Program-made: the position numbers and the translations under genes
Shown here: piece by piece, positions 6,307 through 13,285 of the stretch
How positions within the stretch are numbered: the first letter of the stretch is position 1
Layout: each line of letters starts with the position of its first letter
The notes under the pieces: generated by a model
Database searches by the model: none
What the model saw: only the letters and a program-made list of their open reading frames with translations
Told to the model about the DNA's origin: nothing
Source: a candidate division NPL-UPA2 bacterium
GTDB lineage: Bacteria > Bacillota > UBA994
DNA: 14,946 nucleotides
NCBI GenBank assembly: GCA_018725205.1
Contig: QLUB01000035.1
Coordinates: forward strand, 1-14,946
Reading direction: 5' to 3'

Positions 6307-6863
6307 CCAAGCAACCGCGCGAGCTCCACTCGCATCTGCTTGCGGGCACGGTACAGCTTGCAGCGGATTGCTTCTACTGAGCAGGCCATCTGCTGCGCCA
6401 TCTCTTCATAGGACAGCCGCTGCAAGTCCTTTTGCACAATAAGCTTCTTATAGGCCGCCGGCAGACGGCTGAAGGCATCGTCGATGCACTTGCGCATGTC
6501 CTCTATTTCCCATTGTTTCTCAAGCATGGCGACATCTAGCCAGGCCGGGGGGCGCAAATTCAACAATTCGCGCAGGTCTAACGTCTGAAGCGAGACGGAG
6601 GGTGCGCGCTTCTTTTTGCGCAGCAGGTCAACGTGGTGATTCTCCATAATCCGCATCAGCCATGTGCTGAATGAGGCGTCGCCGCGAAACTCACCGACCC
6701 TTGCCCATGCGCGCGCGAAGGACTCTTGTACGAGGTCCTCGGCATCTTGCCATGACCGAGTGAGTGTGACCGCCCGCCGCCTAGCCTGCCCCCAATACTT
6801 ATTGACCATTTCCTCAAAGGCAGCTTTGTCCCCCCTGCGCAAACGATCTAGCAGCTCTGTCAC
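6285..6863 (-). CDS. ECF-type RNA polymerase sigma factor
   Basis: A sigma-70 family factor holding only regions 2 and 4, which directs RNA polymerase to a dedicated promoter set. With the chosen start it has 192 residues. Region 2 runs from about 10 to 80, with the core-binding DAEDLVQESFARAW and the promoter-contacting FSTWLMRIMENHHVDLLRKKKR. Region 4 is about 135-185, with FSRLPAAYKKLIVQKDLQRLSYEEMA and the helix-turn-helix CSVEAIRCKLYRARKQMR. I chose GTG at 6863 because AAAGGAG lies 10 bases before it; the longer frame to 6956 has no such site. The 3' end overlaps the convergent aminotransferase gene by 22 bases. No anti-sigma factor is recognisable in the operon position; the only candidate partner is the divergent small membrane protein. 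The regulon is unknown. Confidence 0.88.
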   Translation of the reverse strand: MTELLDRLRRGDKAAFEEMVNKYWGQARRRAVTLTRSWQDAEDLVQESFARAWARVGEFRGDASFSTWLMRIMENHHVDLLRKKKRAPSVSLQTLDLRELLNLRPPAWLDVAMLEKQWEIEDMRKCIDDAFSRLPAAYKKLIVQKDLQRLSYEEMAQQMACSVEAIRCKLYRARKQMRVELARLLGQYGVVM

Positions 6864-6901
6864 AGATGTAAGTCTCCTTTCTGGGCATCCTAAGTTTGGT
6901 G

Positions 6902-7192
6902 ATGCATATGCCCCGCAGACTACAGGCGCAGCCGGCACTCCTTGCTTCCCTTGCACTTATAACTGTTCTGTTTCTTGGGTTAAATACCTTCTTGGCTTTG
7001 CCTCCCTTTGTACAGAGAGAGGCTAGCCTAGTCTTTGCTCGCGACGGAACACTGCTCGCGCGCGATGCCTGCGAATCTGAATTTCGCCGCACGGAAATAT
7101 TTCTCGAGGGTACGGCCCCTACCGAACGCTGCACAGTGCATCGGCCCGCACGTGAGTGGCTCTTTCCGTGGGACTGGTTTCGCAACCGCTAG
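6902..7192 (+). CDS. Small one-TM protein of unknown function
   Basis: I do not recognise a family. The 96-residue frame starts MHMPRRLQAQ and has one clear hydrophobic segment (about 12-36, LLASLALITVLFLGLNTFLALPPFV), then a charged, probably external domain with two cysteines (ACESEF, ERCTV) and a Trp-rich end (EWLFPWDWF). ATG 6902, ATG 6908, GTG 6899 and TTG 6896 are all possible starts; none has a good ribosome binding site, which lowers confidence. The gene diverges from the sigma factor with 38 bases between start codons and ends 15 bases from the convergent MBL hydrolase stop. The zinc anti-sigma motif HxxxCxxC is absent. It could be a membrane partner of the sigma factor, but this is a guess from position. 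Confidence 0.5.
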   Translation: MHMPRRLQAQPALLASLALITVLFLGLNTFLALPPFVQREASLVFARDGTLLARDACESEFRRTEIFLEGTAPTERCTVHRPAREWLFPWDWFRNR

Positions 7193-7207
7193 CACTAAAC
7201 CGCATGC

Positions 7208-7948
7208 TTAGAGCTCAAGACAGAGGCCGGAAAAGGCCACGCTTGTTTCGCCAGAAAATGCGGCCCGTGCCTCTGCCAATAGCTCGGCGCAGTCCCCCAC
7301 GGGGGGCAGATGAGTGAGGATTAGCTTGCCGACAATCGCCTGCTCAGCCAAAGCCCCGCATTCCCGCGCACTCATGTGCTGGGCGGGGTTCTCCCCTTTG
7401 TTTTGCTCGGTAAAGCACGCCTCCACCAAAAGCACATCCGCTAGCGCGGCAAACTCGACAAGATTGTCGTCCCAGGCGGTGTCCCCTGTATAAACTAGAC
7501 TCCTTCCCTCTGCCTCGATGCGCACGGCATAGCAGGGATAGATGTGCTTGGTCCGATAGAAGGCAAAAGTCATCCCGGCGAGCGAAAAATGTGAACGCTC
7601 GTCTATCGTGTGCAGTGACAAGACATCGCGAAAAGGAATCACTGCTCGTTCTGTTTCCGGTACGTCCGGGCAATAGACCGCGAGGGGCGGCACCTGTGTG
7701 CCCTGCATAGCCAACATATGTGCGTAGCGCAAGACTAAGAGGTCGCTGAAGTGGTCGGCGTGAAGGTGGCTCAGCACCACCGCCGCTAACTTGCCGCCCT
7801 TGGGGTCGAGATATTGACCAAGCTTAGAAACTACCCCGCTGCCGCAGTCTAGCAGCAAATTGGCCCCCGCATGTGTCAGCAAGTACCCCGGGCCGGCTCC
7901 GTCTACCGGTGGATAGGGGGAATGGCATCCAAGCACCGTTAACTTCAT
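7208..7948 (-). CDS. MBL-fold metallo-hydrolase (YhfI/RNase Z-like)
   Basis: A metallo-beta-lactamase fold hydrolase of 246 residues, resembling the RNase Z-like YhfI proteins of Bacillota. It shows the metal-binding HLHADH at 61-66 (H61, H63, D65, H66), the bridging Asp in YTGDTAWDD (about 154-162) and a last His in ILTHLPP near residue 213. No signal peptide is visible, so it should be cytosolic. ATG at 7948 follows GGAGGTG at 7 bases. The substrate is not known; the long RNase Z flexible arm is not evident, which argues against a tRNA 3'-end nuclease, as does the fact that every tRNA in this window encodes its CCA. It diverges from the hydroxyacid dehydrogenase. Confidence 0.85.
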   Translation of the reverse strand: MKLTVLGCHSPYPPVDGAGPGYLLTHAGANLLLDCGSGVVSKLGQYLDPKGGKLAAVVLSHLHADHFSDLLVLRYAHMLAMQGTQVPPLAVYCPDVPETERAVIPFRDVLSLHTIDERSHFSLAGMTFAFYRTKHIYPCYAVRIEAEGRSLVYTGDTAWDDNLVEFAALADVLLVEACFTEQNKGENPAQHMSARECGALAEQAIVGKLILTHLPPVGDCAELLAEARAAFSGETSVAFSGLCLEL

Positions 7949-7977
7949 GCATATACACCTCCGAATGCATTATGCGC

Positions 7978-8030
7978 TGAAGCAAAAGGCTCCGTCCCTT
8001 TTGCTTCCCTTTTGCTTCACTTCTGCTTCG
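7978..8030. repeat. Inverted repeat followed by tandem CTTTTGCTTC units
   Basis: TGAAGCAAAAGG (7978-7989) is complementary to CCTTTTGCTTC at 7997-8007 and to CCTTTTGCTTCA at 8008-8019, so either tandem copy can form an 11-12 bp hairpin with the first arm. A third, degenerate unit CTTCTGCTTCG follows at 8020-8030. It lies between the divergent MBL and dehydrogenase genes. No T-run follows in a sense that fits a terminator of either gene. Confidence 0.6.
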
Positions 8031-8116
8031 CTTTTCCCGGGCAATAATCCGGCAGGAGAAACGCCTGTCTAACACGAAGGTTCTGCGTAATCTGTTTGTG
8101 TACAGGAGGAATGAAT

Positions 8117-9052
8117 GTGGTCACTATTCTTGTCCGCGGCACGCCGAGCGGCGACGAACACCTGCAAATTAGCGCTGCCTATCCGGAGGCACAGGTGATT
8201 GCGGCTGAAGGCGAAGAGTTTTTGCGCCAGCTGCCGGAAGCAGACATTGTGTGGGGGGCGCTGCGACCTTCGCAAATTCCCCTTGGCAAGAAACTGAGAC
8301 TGATTCAGGTACTAAGCGCGGGTGTTGATCATATGCTCTCCCCGGAGCTTATGGCAAGTGAAGCTCTGCTCTGTACCACCAGCGGCATGCATCAAGAAAC
8401 GATTGGCGAGCATGTCTTAGGGCTCATGCTGTGCTTGGTGCGAAAGTTTCCCGCACATGTGTTAAACCAGCGCGAGCGCGAATGGCGTCCCTGTGAGCCT
8501 GAGCTCCTGTATGGCCAGACGATAGGCATCCTCGGATTCGGGGCGATCGGACAAGCGTTAGGGAGAAGAGCCAAAGCCATGGGAATGAAGGTCATCGGCA
8601 TACGCAGGCATCCCGCTCCCTCGCCCTATGCCGACGAGGTGCTTCCCGAATGCGAGCTAGATCGCGTCTTGCCACTCGTTAAGCATCTCGTGGTCGCTCT
8701 GCCGCTAACGCCCTCTACCGATTTGGTTGTGACCCGGGAGCGCCTCGCGCTGCTCCCCGCCGGGGCATATTTCTACAACATTGCCCGCGGCAAAATAGTA
8801 GATGAAGTTGCGCTGATAGAGCTCTTACACAGCGGTCATCTCGCCGGCGCAGGGTTAGATGTGTTCGCCGAGGAGCCTCTGCCCAAGGAAAATCCGCTGT
8901 GGTCGATGCCAAACGTCCTAATCACCCCCCATTGCGCCGGGTCGCTGCCGAATTACCGCGAACGCGCGCTTGAGATCTTCTTAGAAAACCTACGCCGACT
9001 TTACCTTGGCAGGCCGCTCCTCAACACCGTGGATAAACGGGCGGGGTACTAA
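8117..9052 (+). CDS. D-isomer 2-hydroxyacid dehydrogenase
   Basis: An NAD(P)-dependent oxidoreductase of the D-2-hydroxyacid dehydrogenase family, interconverting a 2-keto acid and the D-2-hydroxy acid. It has 311 residues. The Rossmann motif GFGAIG lies at 140-145 (G140, G142, G145), and the catalytic triad is Arg224 in NIARG, Glu253 in EEPLP and His272 in PHCAG. The start is decided by AGGAGG at 8104-8109: it abuts the ATG at 8111 but is seven bases from GTG 8117, giving MVTILVRG. The 3' end overlaps the convergent aroC by four bases. Substrate is not resolved: the shorter length and absence of an ACT domain argue against a regulated phosphoglycerate dehydrogenase; glyoxylate/hydroxypyruvate reductase-like activity is possible. 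Confidence 0.88.
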   Translation: MVTILVRGTPSGDEHLQISAAYPEAQVIAAEGEEFLRQLPEADIVWGALRPSQIPLGKKLRLIQVLSAGVDHMLSPELMASEALLCTTSGMHQETIGEHVLGLMLCLVRKFPAHVLNQREREWRPCEPELLYGQTIGILGFGAIGQALGRRAKAMGMKVIGIRRHPAPSPYADEVLPECELDRVLPLVKHLVVALPLTPSTDLVVTRERLALLPAGAYFYNIARGKIVDEVALIELLHSGHLAGAGLDVFAEEPLPKENPLWSMPNVLITPHCAGSLPNYRERALEIFLENLRRLYLGRPLLNTVDKRAGY

Positions 9053-10140
9053 GGCCACTTGGCTGGGCTTTCCACTAAGGCGCAAAGCAGAACCCACGCT
9101 AACACGGCTTCCGCCACCACCACTGCGGCAAAGACGGCTGTCACGTCACTTCGCTCGCGCACCGGAGCAGCCTCACTGAGCGTAGCTAGGTCTACCGTCC
9201 TGCATGGCGCAAGTGTAGGTATGGGTTTGACGGCGCAACGCACCAGCAGGGGCTGCCCGGTAGACATCCCGCCCGCTAGGCCTGCGTTGGCATTGCCGAC
9301 ATAGTGAATCCCCTTTTCTATATCGTACTGCAAGCTGTCGCCGGGTGCGCCGGGTGCATGGCGCGCCTGCGAAAAAGCTTCCCCGATTTCTACGCCCCTA
9401 ACTGCGGGAATAGACATCAGCGCCCCGGCAATCAGCCCGTCGAGGCGCCTGTTGGCGTGCACGTAGGAGCCTAGCCCAATGGGCAAATGAAATGCCGCCA
9501 CCTCAATTACCCCACCCACACTGACGCCCTCTGCCCGGCAGGCAGCCAGCATTTCTTCGGCCGCACTGGCTCTGTTTGCGTCTGCCGAAAAGGGCTGCTC
9601 CTTTGCCGCCATAAAAGCTTCTTCCGTCGGTTCCTGCGCCCCCAGCCTAAGCGGGCCGAGTTCAGCGACACGGCCGTATATGCTAATGCCCTTGACTCGT
9701 AGCGCTTGGCGGGCCACCGCCCCGATAGCCGTGCGCATTGCTGTTTCGCGTGCGCTGGCCCGCTCTAAGACATTCCGCGCGTCGTCAAACCCATACTTAA
9801 CCATGCCGGGGTAGTCGGCGTGCCCCGGACGCGGACACGTCACCTTCGCTCCGCTCGCGGGAAGGTGAGGGTGCATGGTCTCCGCCCAATTTACGTGGTC
9901 ACGATTAACTATTTGCATGGTTAGCGGGCTGCCAAGCGTGAGGCCTCCCCGCATCCCGGAAAGGATGGCAACTGTGTCCTGCTCGATCTTCATGCGTTCG
10001 CCGCGTCCCGGCACACGCTGTCGGCGGGCGAGCTCGACGTCAATCTCCCGCATGTCTATCCGTATCCCTGCGGGCAACCCCTCGATAATACAGGTTAACG
10101 CCGGGCCGTGCGACTCTCCTGCGGTAAGAAATCTAAGCAT
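9049..10140 (-). CDS. aroC: Chorismate synthase
   Basis: AroC makes chorismate from 5-enolpyruvylshikimate-3-phosphate, the last step of the shikimate pathway, using reduced FMN. The protein has 363 residues. Motifs are LTAGESHGPAL with His11, RRQRVPGRGERM, GGLTLGSP, the RPGHAD motif with His107, FDDARNVLERASARETA (FMN/substrate site) and ERSDVTAV near 330. The ATG at 10140 lies inside the last codons of aroA (overlap eight bases) behind GGGGAGG, so the two are translationally coupled. The C-terminal tail (VLLCALVESPAKWP) departs from the usual end and is a little short. The stop overlaps the convergent dehydrogenase by four bases. Confidence 0.96.
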   Translation of the reverse strand: MLRFLTAGESHGPALTCIIEGLPAGIRIDMREIDVELARRQRVPGRGERMKIEQDTVAILSGMRGGLTLGSPLTMQIVNRDHVNWAETMHPHLPASGAKVTCPRPGHADYPGMVKYGFDDARNVLERASARETAMRTAIGAVARQALRVKGISIYGRVAELGPLRLGAQEPTEEAFMAAKEQPFSADANRASAAEEMLAACRAEGVSVGGVIEVAAFHLPIGLGSYVHANRRLDGLIAGALMSIPAVRGVEIGEAFSQARHAPGAPGDSLQYDIEKGIHYVGNANAGLAGGMSTGQPLLVRCAVKPIPTLAPCRTVDLATLSEAAPVRERSDVTAVFAAVVVAEAVLAWVLLCALVESPAKWP

Positions 10141-11431
10141 AGAGGGCCTCCCCTGCTTTCACTAGGCTCTCTAGTGTCGTAAAGAACCCTCTGTACGACA
10201 CTGCGACACACTCTGCCCCGCGTAAGAGCGTAATTCCCTCTGCGCTGCAGCCTGCCACAGCGAGAGACATGGCCAGCCGATGGTCGCCGTGCGAGTTAAC
10301 GAGAGCGCCACTGAGACGCCCGCCTTCGATAGTAAAGCCATCCGGCAGCTCCTGACACCTAGCCCCCATTTGCCGTAGCTCGGTGAGTAAAGCTGTAATA
10401 CGGTCGCTTTCTTTCACCCTGAGTTCAGCGGCGTCGCGCACCTCCGTTCTCCCTGTGGCCAGGGCTGCCGCTACTGCCAAGATGGGCAATTCATCAATCA
10501 GGCGGGGAATATCTGCTCCCCCCACCCTGAAACCCCTAAGATGGCCTCCGGACACGTGGATGCTGCCAACAGGCTCAGGCTCCGTGCGGTGCACCGTACA
10601 GGTTAAGCTCGCCCCCATGGCCCGCAGGACGTCAAGGACCCCGGTACGGGTGGGATTTAGCCCTACATTCTCGACGACTAGCTCCGCTCCCGGCGTAACT
10701 GCCGCTAAAACCAAGAAGAACGCCGCACCGGAGATATCCCCCGGCGTCTGAAAGTGAAATGGCCTTAAGGTTTGTCCTCCCTGCACCTCGGCATAGCCCG
10801 GGCTAAAGTCAATGTTACATCCAAAGGCCCGCAGCATGCGCTCTGTATGGTCACGGGTCGGGTGTTTTTCCCATATTCTCGTTACGCCCGTAGCACTAAG
10901 CCCAGCCAAAAGCAAAGCGGACTTCACTTGGGCACTGGCGATGGGCAAGCGGTGGTCGCACCCCTTAAGCTTCCCACCAGTCACCATAAGCGGCGGGCGT
11001 CCTTTGTCTGTCATAGCTTGTATCTGCCCGCCCATAAGTGTAAGCGGGCCCACGATTCTCTGCATAGGGCGGTTAGATAACGAAGCGTCGCCAACCAGCG
11101 TCGCACGCATCGCGCTCCCCGCCAAAAGCCCCGCTAAGAGCCGCATGGTCGTCCCCGAATTCTCACAGCTCAGCGCCGCCTCCGGCTCGTGCCAGTGCGG
11201 CAGGCCTTTCCCTAGTACGCAGGTTGTTCTCGCCTCATCCTCAATCGCTATGCCTACCTGGCGAAGACACTGCCTGGTTGCCTTTACGTCTTCCGAGTCC
11301 GAAAGGCCACAGAGACATGAAAGACCGGGCGCTTGCGCTGCCACCAGCAGTGCGCGATGGCTAATTGACTTGTCTCCCGGAACCCTTATCTTCTCGCGAA
11401 AGGCCTTAATCTTCTCTATCTCCATGGCCAT
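10133..11431 (-). CDS. aroA: 3-phosphoshikimate 1-carboxyvinyltransferase (EPSP synthase)
   Basis: AroA joins shikimate-3-phosphate and phosphoenolpyruvate to give EPSP, the substrate of the next enzyme, AroC. With the chosen start it has 432 residues. The signature PGDKSISHRALL (about 18-29, with substrate Lys21) is followed by ENSGTTMRLLAG, SAQVKSALLLAG, RDHTERML, DELPILAVAAALATG with the catalytic Asp, LRVKESDRI and GDHRLAMSLAVAG. ATG 11431 has AAGGGG eight bases upstream; GTG 11440 and ATG 11425 are alternatives. It is the first gene of a two-gene aroA-aroC operon. No other shikimate gene is in the window. The GTT motif Gly that glyphosate-tolerant forms change is unaltered as far as I can see. 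Confidence 0.96.
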   Translation of the reverse strand: MAMEIEKIKAFREKIRVPGDKSISHRALLVAAQAPGLSCLCGLSDSEDVKATRQCLRQVGIAIEDEARTTCVLGKGLPHWHEPEAALSCENSGTTMRLLAGLLAGSAMRATLVGDASLSNRPMQRIVGPLTLMGGQIQAMTDKGRPPLMVTGGKLKGCDHRLPIASAQVKSALLLAGLSATGVTRIWEKHPTRDHTERMLRAFGCNIDFSPGYAEVQGGQTLRPFHFQTPGDISGAAFFLVLAAVTPGAELVVENVGLNPTRTGVLDVLRAMGASLTCTVHRTEPEPVGSIHVSGGHLRGFRVGGADIPRLIDELPILAVAAALATGRTEVRDAAELRVKESDRITALLTELRQMGARCQELPDGFTIEGGRLSGALVNSHGDHRLAMSLAVAGCSAEGITLLRGAECVAVSYRGFFTTLESLVKAGEALYA

Positions 11432-11453
11432 CGTCCTCACCCCTTAGTGTATC

Positions 11454-11462
11454 AGTGTAGCA
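11454..11462 (-). promoter_or_regulatory. Possible extended -10 promoter of aroA-aroC
   Basis: TGCTACACT on the minus strand matches an extended -10 (TGn plus TACACT). It would start transcription near 11447, giving a leader of about 16 bases that still contains the AAGGGG ribosome site. No good -35 box is present, so this is tentative. Confidence 0.35.
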
Positions 11463-11501
11463 CATCACCTGCCGGTACGCTCACTCGGCGGCGCAGATTT
11501 G

Positions 11502-11510
11502 TGGTATACT
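11502..11510 (+). promoter_or_regulatory. Possible extended -10 promoter of the DUF1858 gene
   Basis: TGGTATACT is a good extended -10 (TATACT, five of six) about 25 bases upstream of the start codon. The -35 region is poor. It diverges from the proposed aroA promoter across about 45 bases. Confidence 0.45.
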
Positions 11511-11535
11511 AAAGATACGTTTGGAGGTGTGAAGG

Positions 11536-11736
11536 ATGAAAGTAACTCGCGACATGGGCATACAAGACGTTGTGGATAGATTCCCGCAGCTGGTGCCGGT
11601 GTTTTTTAAGTACGGCCTCGGTTGTCTAGGCTGCGCGGCTGCGCGCTTCGAGTCTGTCGAGCAGGGAGCTATGGCACATGGCATTGACGTTGATGCGCTT
11701 ATGAAAGACCTGAATCTCGCGCTCGAAAAGGGTTAG
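11536..11736 (+). CDS. DUF1858-type small cysteine protein
   Basis: A 66-residue protein that matches the DUF1858 pattern: VTRDMGIQDVVDRFPQLVPVFFKYGLGCLGCAAARFESVEQGA, that is, a helical segment, then GLGCLGC with two cysteines spaced CxxC (29 and 32) and a downstream acidic helix. The same domain precedes hybrid-cluster and ScdA/RIC-like Fe-S repair proteins; standalone copies are common in anaerobes. Its role is not established; metal or redox chemistry at the cysteines is an inference. GGAGGTGTGAAGG precedes the ATG. It diverges from aroA and converges with the 3D-domain protein with a 35-base gap. Confidence 0.85.
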   Translation: MKVTRDMGIQDVVDRFPQLVPVFFKYGLGCLGCAAARFESVEQGAMAHGIDVDALMKDLNLALEKG

Positions 11737-11771
11737 CGAAGGGCGATGCGCCACTCCTAAGACAAATTTTA

Positions 11772-12638
11772 CTACCTTGCCAGCACATACACCCGCATGC
11801 GTCGGCGCCCGAAACGCAGTGCGTCTTCCACGCGTTCAAAGTATATGTCGATGCGGTTCCCCTGTATGGCACTCCCCGTGTCCGTAGCAAAGTACCTGCC
11901 GTTAAACTGAGCGGAGAAAGCACACAACCCCTCCACCCAGACATGGCTGAGCAGCGGAATCAGGTCCGGGTCTACCGCGATATGCCCCACTTCCACTGGC
12001 AGTCCACTACGTGTAATGCCAAAGGCCGGGTGTCCGGGCGACTTTCCTGTGCTCTCTGGGCCCGCCGTGTAGGCAGTTGCTGTTACGTAGAACACACGCG
12101 TGAAACGGTAGGTGTTACCCCCACGCGATAGCGAGCCAATCGTGCCATACTCGACGATTCTGTCGACCTTAGGCTCTAGGACCTCTGTGCGGAGTAGTGT
12201 TTTAGAGACTCGCTGCCCGTCCTCATATACTACCTCGTAATGCTCCGCTCTGCGGCCTTCTCTGCCGCGCTGCACCGTGCGCGTGACACCGCGCTCGAGG
12301 TTGTGGTTCGCGCGCCGAACCTCGTGGAAATAGATGCGTTCGTGCTCTACAATCTCGCTCTTAGTCACCCGCGTAACCACTATCTCCATTTGAGCCTGAA
12401 CCTTACTGGCTAGCTCAGGGCTGACCCTGTCGTGCTCGCCGAGGACAACCTTTGCTTCCGTTAACGCTGCCTCCACCGTAGCTGCACGTACCGCAAGCGC
12501 AACCTGTTGGCCATCAGCCGCGATGGTGACCTGACGCGCCTCAGGCGAGAACCCGAGCGTGTACCCAACCAGTAGAGTGACGGCAAGGAGCAATCCCAGC
12601 GCAAGCACAATTCTCGCCGTGGTCTGGCTAGTTGCCAT
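11772..12638 (-). CDS. Membrane-anchored G5 / 3D-domain cell-wall protein (YabE-like)
   Basis: A 288-residue envelope protein of the YabE/Rpf-like group, which acts on or binds peptidoglycan. An uncleaved-looking membrane segment at about 8-29 is followed by a DUF348-like repeat (about 36-75), a G5 domain (about 85-165, with KTLLRTEVLEPKVDRIVEYGT) and a 3D domain (about 183-285). The last shows the family's aspartates in AVDPDLIPL and ATDTGSAIQGNRIDIYF. It departs from the common form in two places: IPLL instead of IPLG, and DTGS instead of DTGG, with a longer loop (GLCAFSAQFNGRYF) between. ATG at 12638 follows AAGGGGG at seven bases. Only one DUF348 repeat is seen. The usual neighbours (rnmV, ksgA) are absent. 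Confidence 0.85.
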   Translation of the reverse strand: MATSQTTARIVLALGLLLAVTLLVGYTLGFSPEARQVTIAADGQQVALAVRAATVEAALTEAKVVLGEHDRVSPELASKVQAQMEIVVTRVTKSEIVEHERIYFHEVRRANHNLERGVTRTVQRGREGRRAEHYEVVYEDGQRVSKTLLRTEVLEPKVDRIVEYGTIGSLSRGGNTYRFTRVFYVTATAYTAGPESTGKSPGHPAFGITRSGLPVEVGHIAVDPDLIPLLSHVWVEGLCAFSAQFNGRYFATDTGSAIQGNRIDIYFERVEDALRFGRRRMRVYVLAR

Positions 12639-12806
12639 TCAACTACCCCCTTTGTACTTTTATCTCTAGCGCGGACTTGCCAGCGCTTGGTAAGAATCTA
12701 CCCGCTTCTCACAGCATGTATACCTCTTTACTTCATACTATGGGTACCCTGAATTAAACGTCAAGGCGCGGGCAACAGTTTATCATATGTACCTGGTCTT
12801 GCCAAG

Positions 12807-13196
12807 CTAGGTGCATCCGCACGACCCTGGCAGTTGCGAACAGGCGGCAAGCAAGGCGCGGGCTGTGCCTAGGTTAGTAGCCAAAGGCACATCGTGTACG
12901 TCACATATCCTAAGCAGAGCGGTAATATCTGGCTCGTGAGGTTGGGCCGTAAGAGGGTCGCGCAAAAAGATAACGACATCTATCTGCCCCGTGGCTACCA
13001 TGGCGCTAATCTGCGCGTCGCCGCCTTGCGGCCCCGACAGTACTTGCGTTACCGTAAGCCCGGTCAAAGCGCTGAGCTGAGCTCCGGTAGTGGCGGTAGC
13101 TACTAGTAGCTGCGCATTGAGAAAGGCGTGGTGTTCTCGCGCCAGCTTAATCATGACATCTTTCTTCTGGTCGTGGGCAACAAGCGCGATGCGCAT
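12807..13196 (-). CDS. mgsA: Methylglyoxal synthase
   Basis: MgsA converts dihydroxyacetone phosphate to methylglyoxal and phosphate, a bypass of lower glycolysis used when phosphate is short. The protein has 129 residues. Active-site residues match E. coli MgsA with an offset of 11: Asp60 in SGPQGGD (E. coli Asp71), Asp80 in FLRDPL (Asp91), His87 and Asp90 in QPHEPD (His98, Asp101). Phosphate-binding TATTGAQL is at 35-41. ATG 13196 follows GAGGAGGAAGTAC; a longer frame up to 13262 runs back through the hairpin and is not needed. The tail is short, with GSCGCT ending in two cysteines. Its 168-base downstream gap to the 3D-domain gene shows no terminator. Confidence 0.95.
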   Translation of the reverse strand: MRIALVAHDQKKDVMIKLAREHHAFLNAQLLVATATTGAQLSALTGLTVTQVLSGPQGGDAQISAMVATGQIDVVIFLRDPLTAQPHEPDITALLRICDVHDVPLATNLGTARALLAACSQLPGSCGCT

Positions 13197-13224
13197 GTAC
13201 TTCCTCCTCATTGATAGAAATAAC

Positions 13225-13251
13225 AAAGTCGTCGGTGAATCCGACGACTTT
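13225..13251 (-). terminator. Hairpin terminator between the DUF4097 gene and mgsA
   Basis: An 11-bp stem AAAGTCGTCGG/CCGACGACTTT with a five-base loop, followed on the minus strand by TGTTATTTCT. The T-run is broken, so termination may be partial. It lies 35 bases after the DUF4097 stop and about 28 bases before the mgsA start, so it could act as an attenuator as well as a gene end. Confidence 0.7.
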
Positions 13252-13285
13252 ATCTTCCCCACACAGCTTGCCTTTCCCTGCTGCG

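Noticed and set aside
6864..6956. Longer start for the sigma factor (MQGKQGVPAAP...)
   Set aside because: The added residues are not family-like, overlap the divergent gene, and the GTG at 6863 has a good AAAGGAG site.
8096..8116. Earlier starts for the hydroxyacid dehydrogenase (8096, 8111)
   Set aside because: The AGGAGG lies within or directly against these starts; GTG 8117 has the right spacing.
11737..11771. GGCG-ATG-CGCC hairpin between two convergent genes as terminator
   Set aside because: Only four pairs, and the T-run lies too far away.
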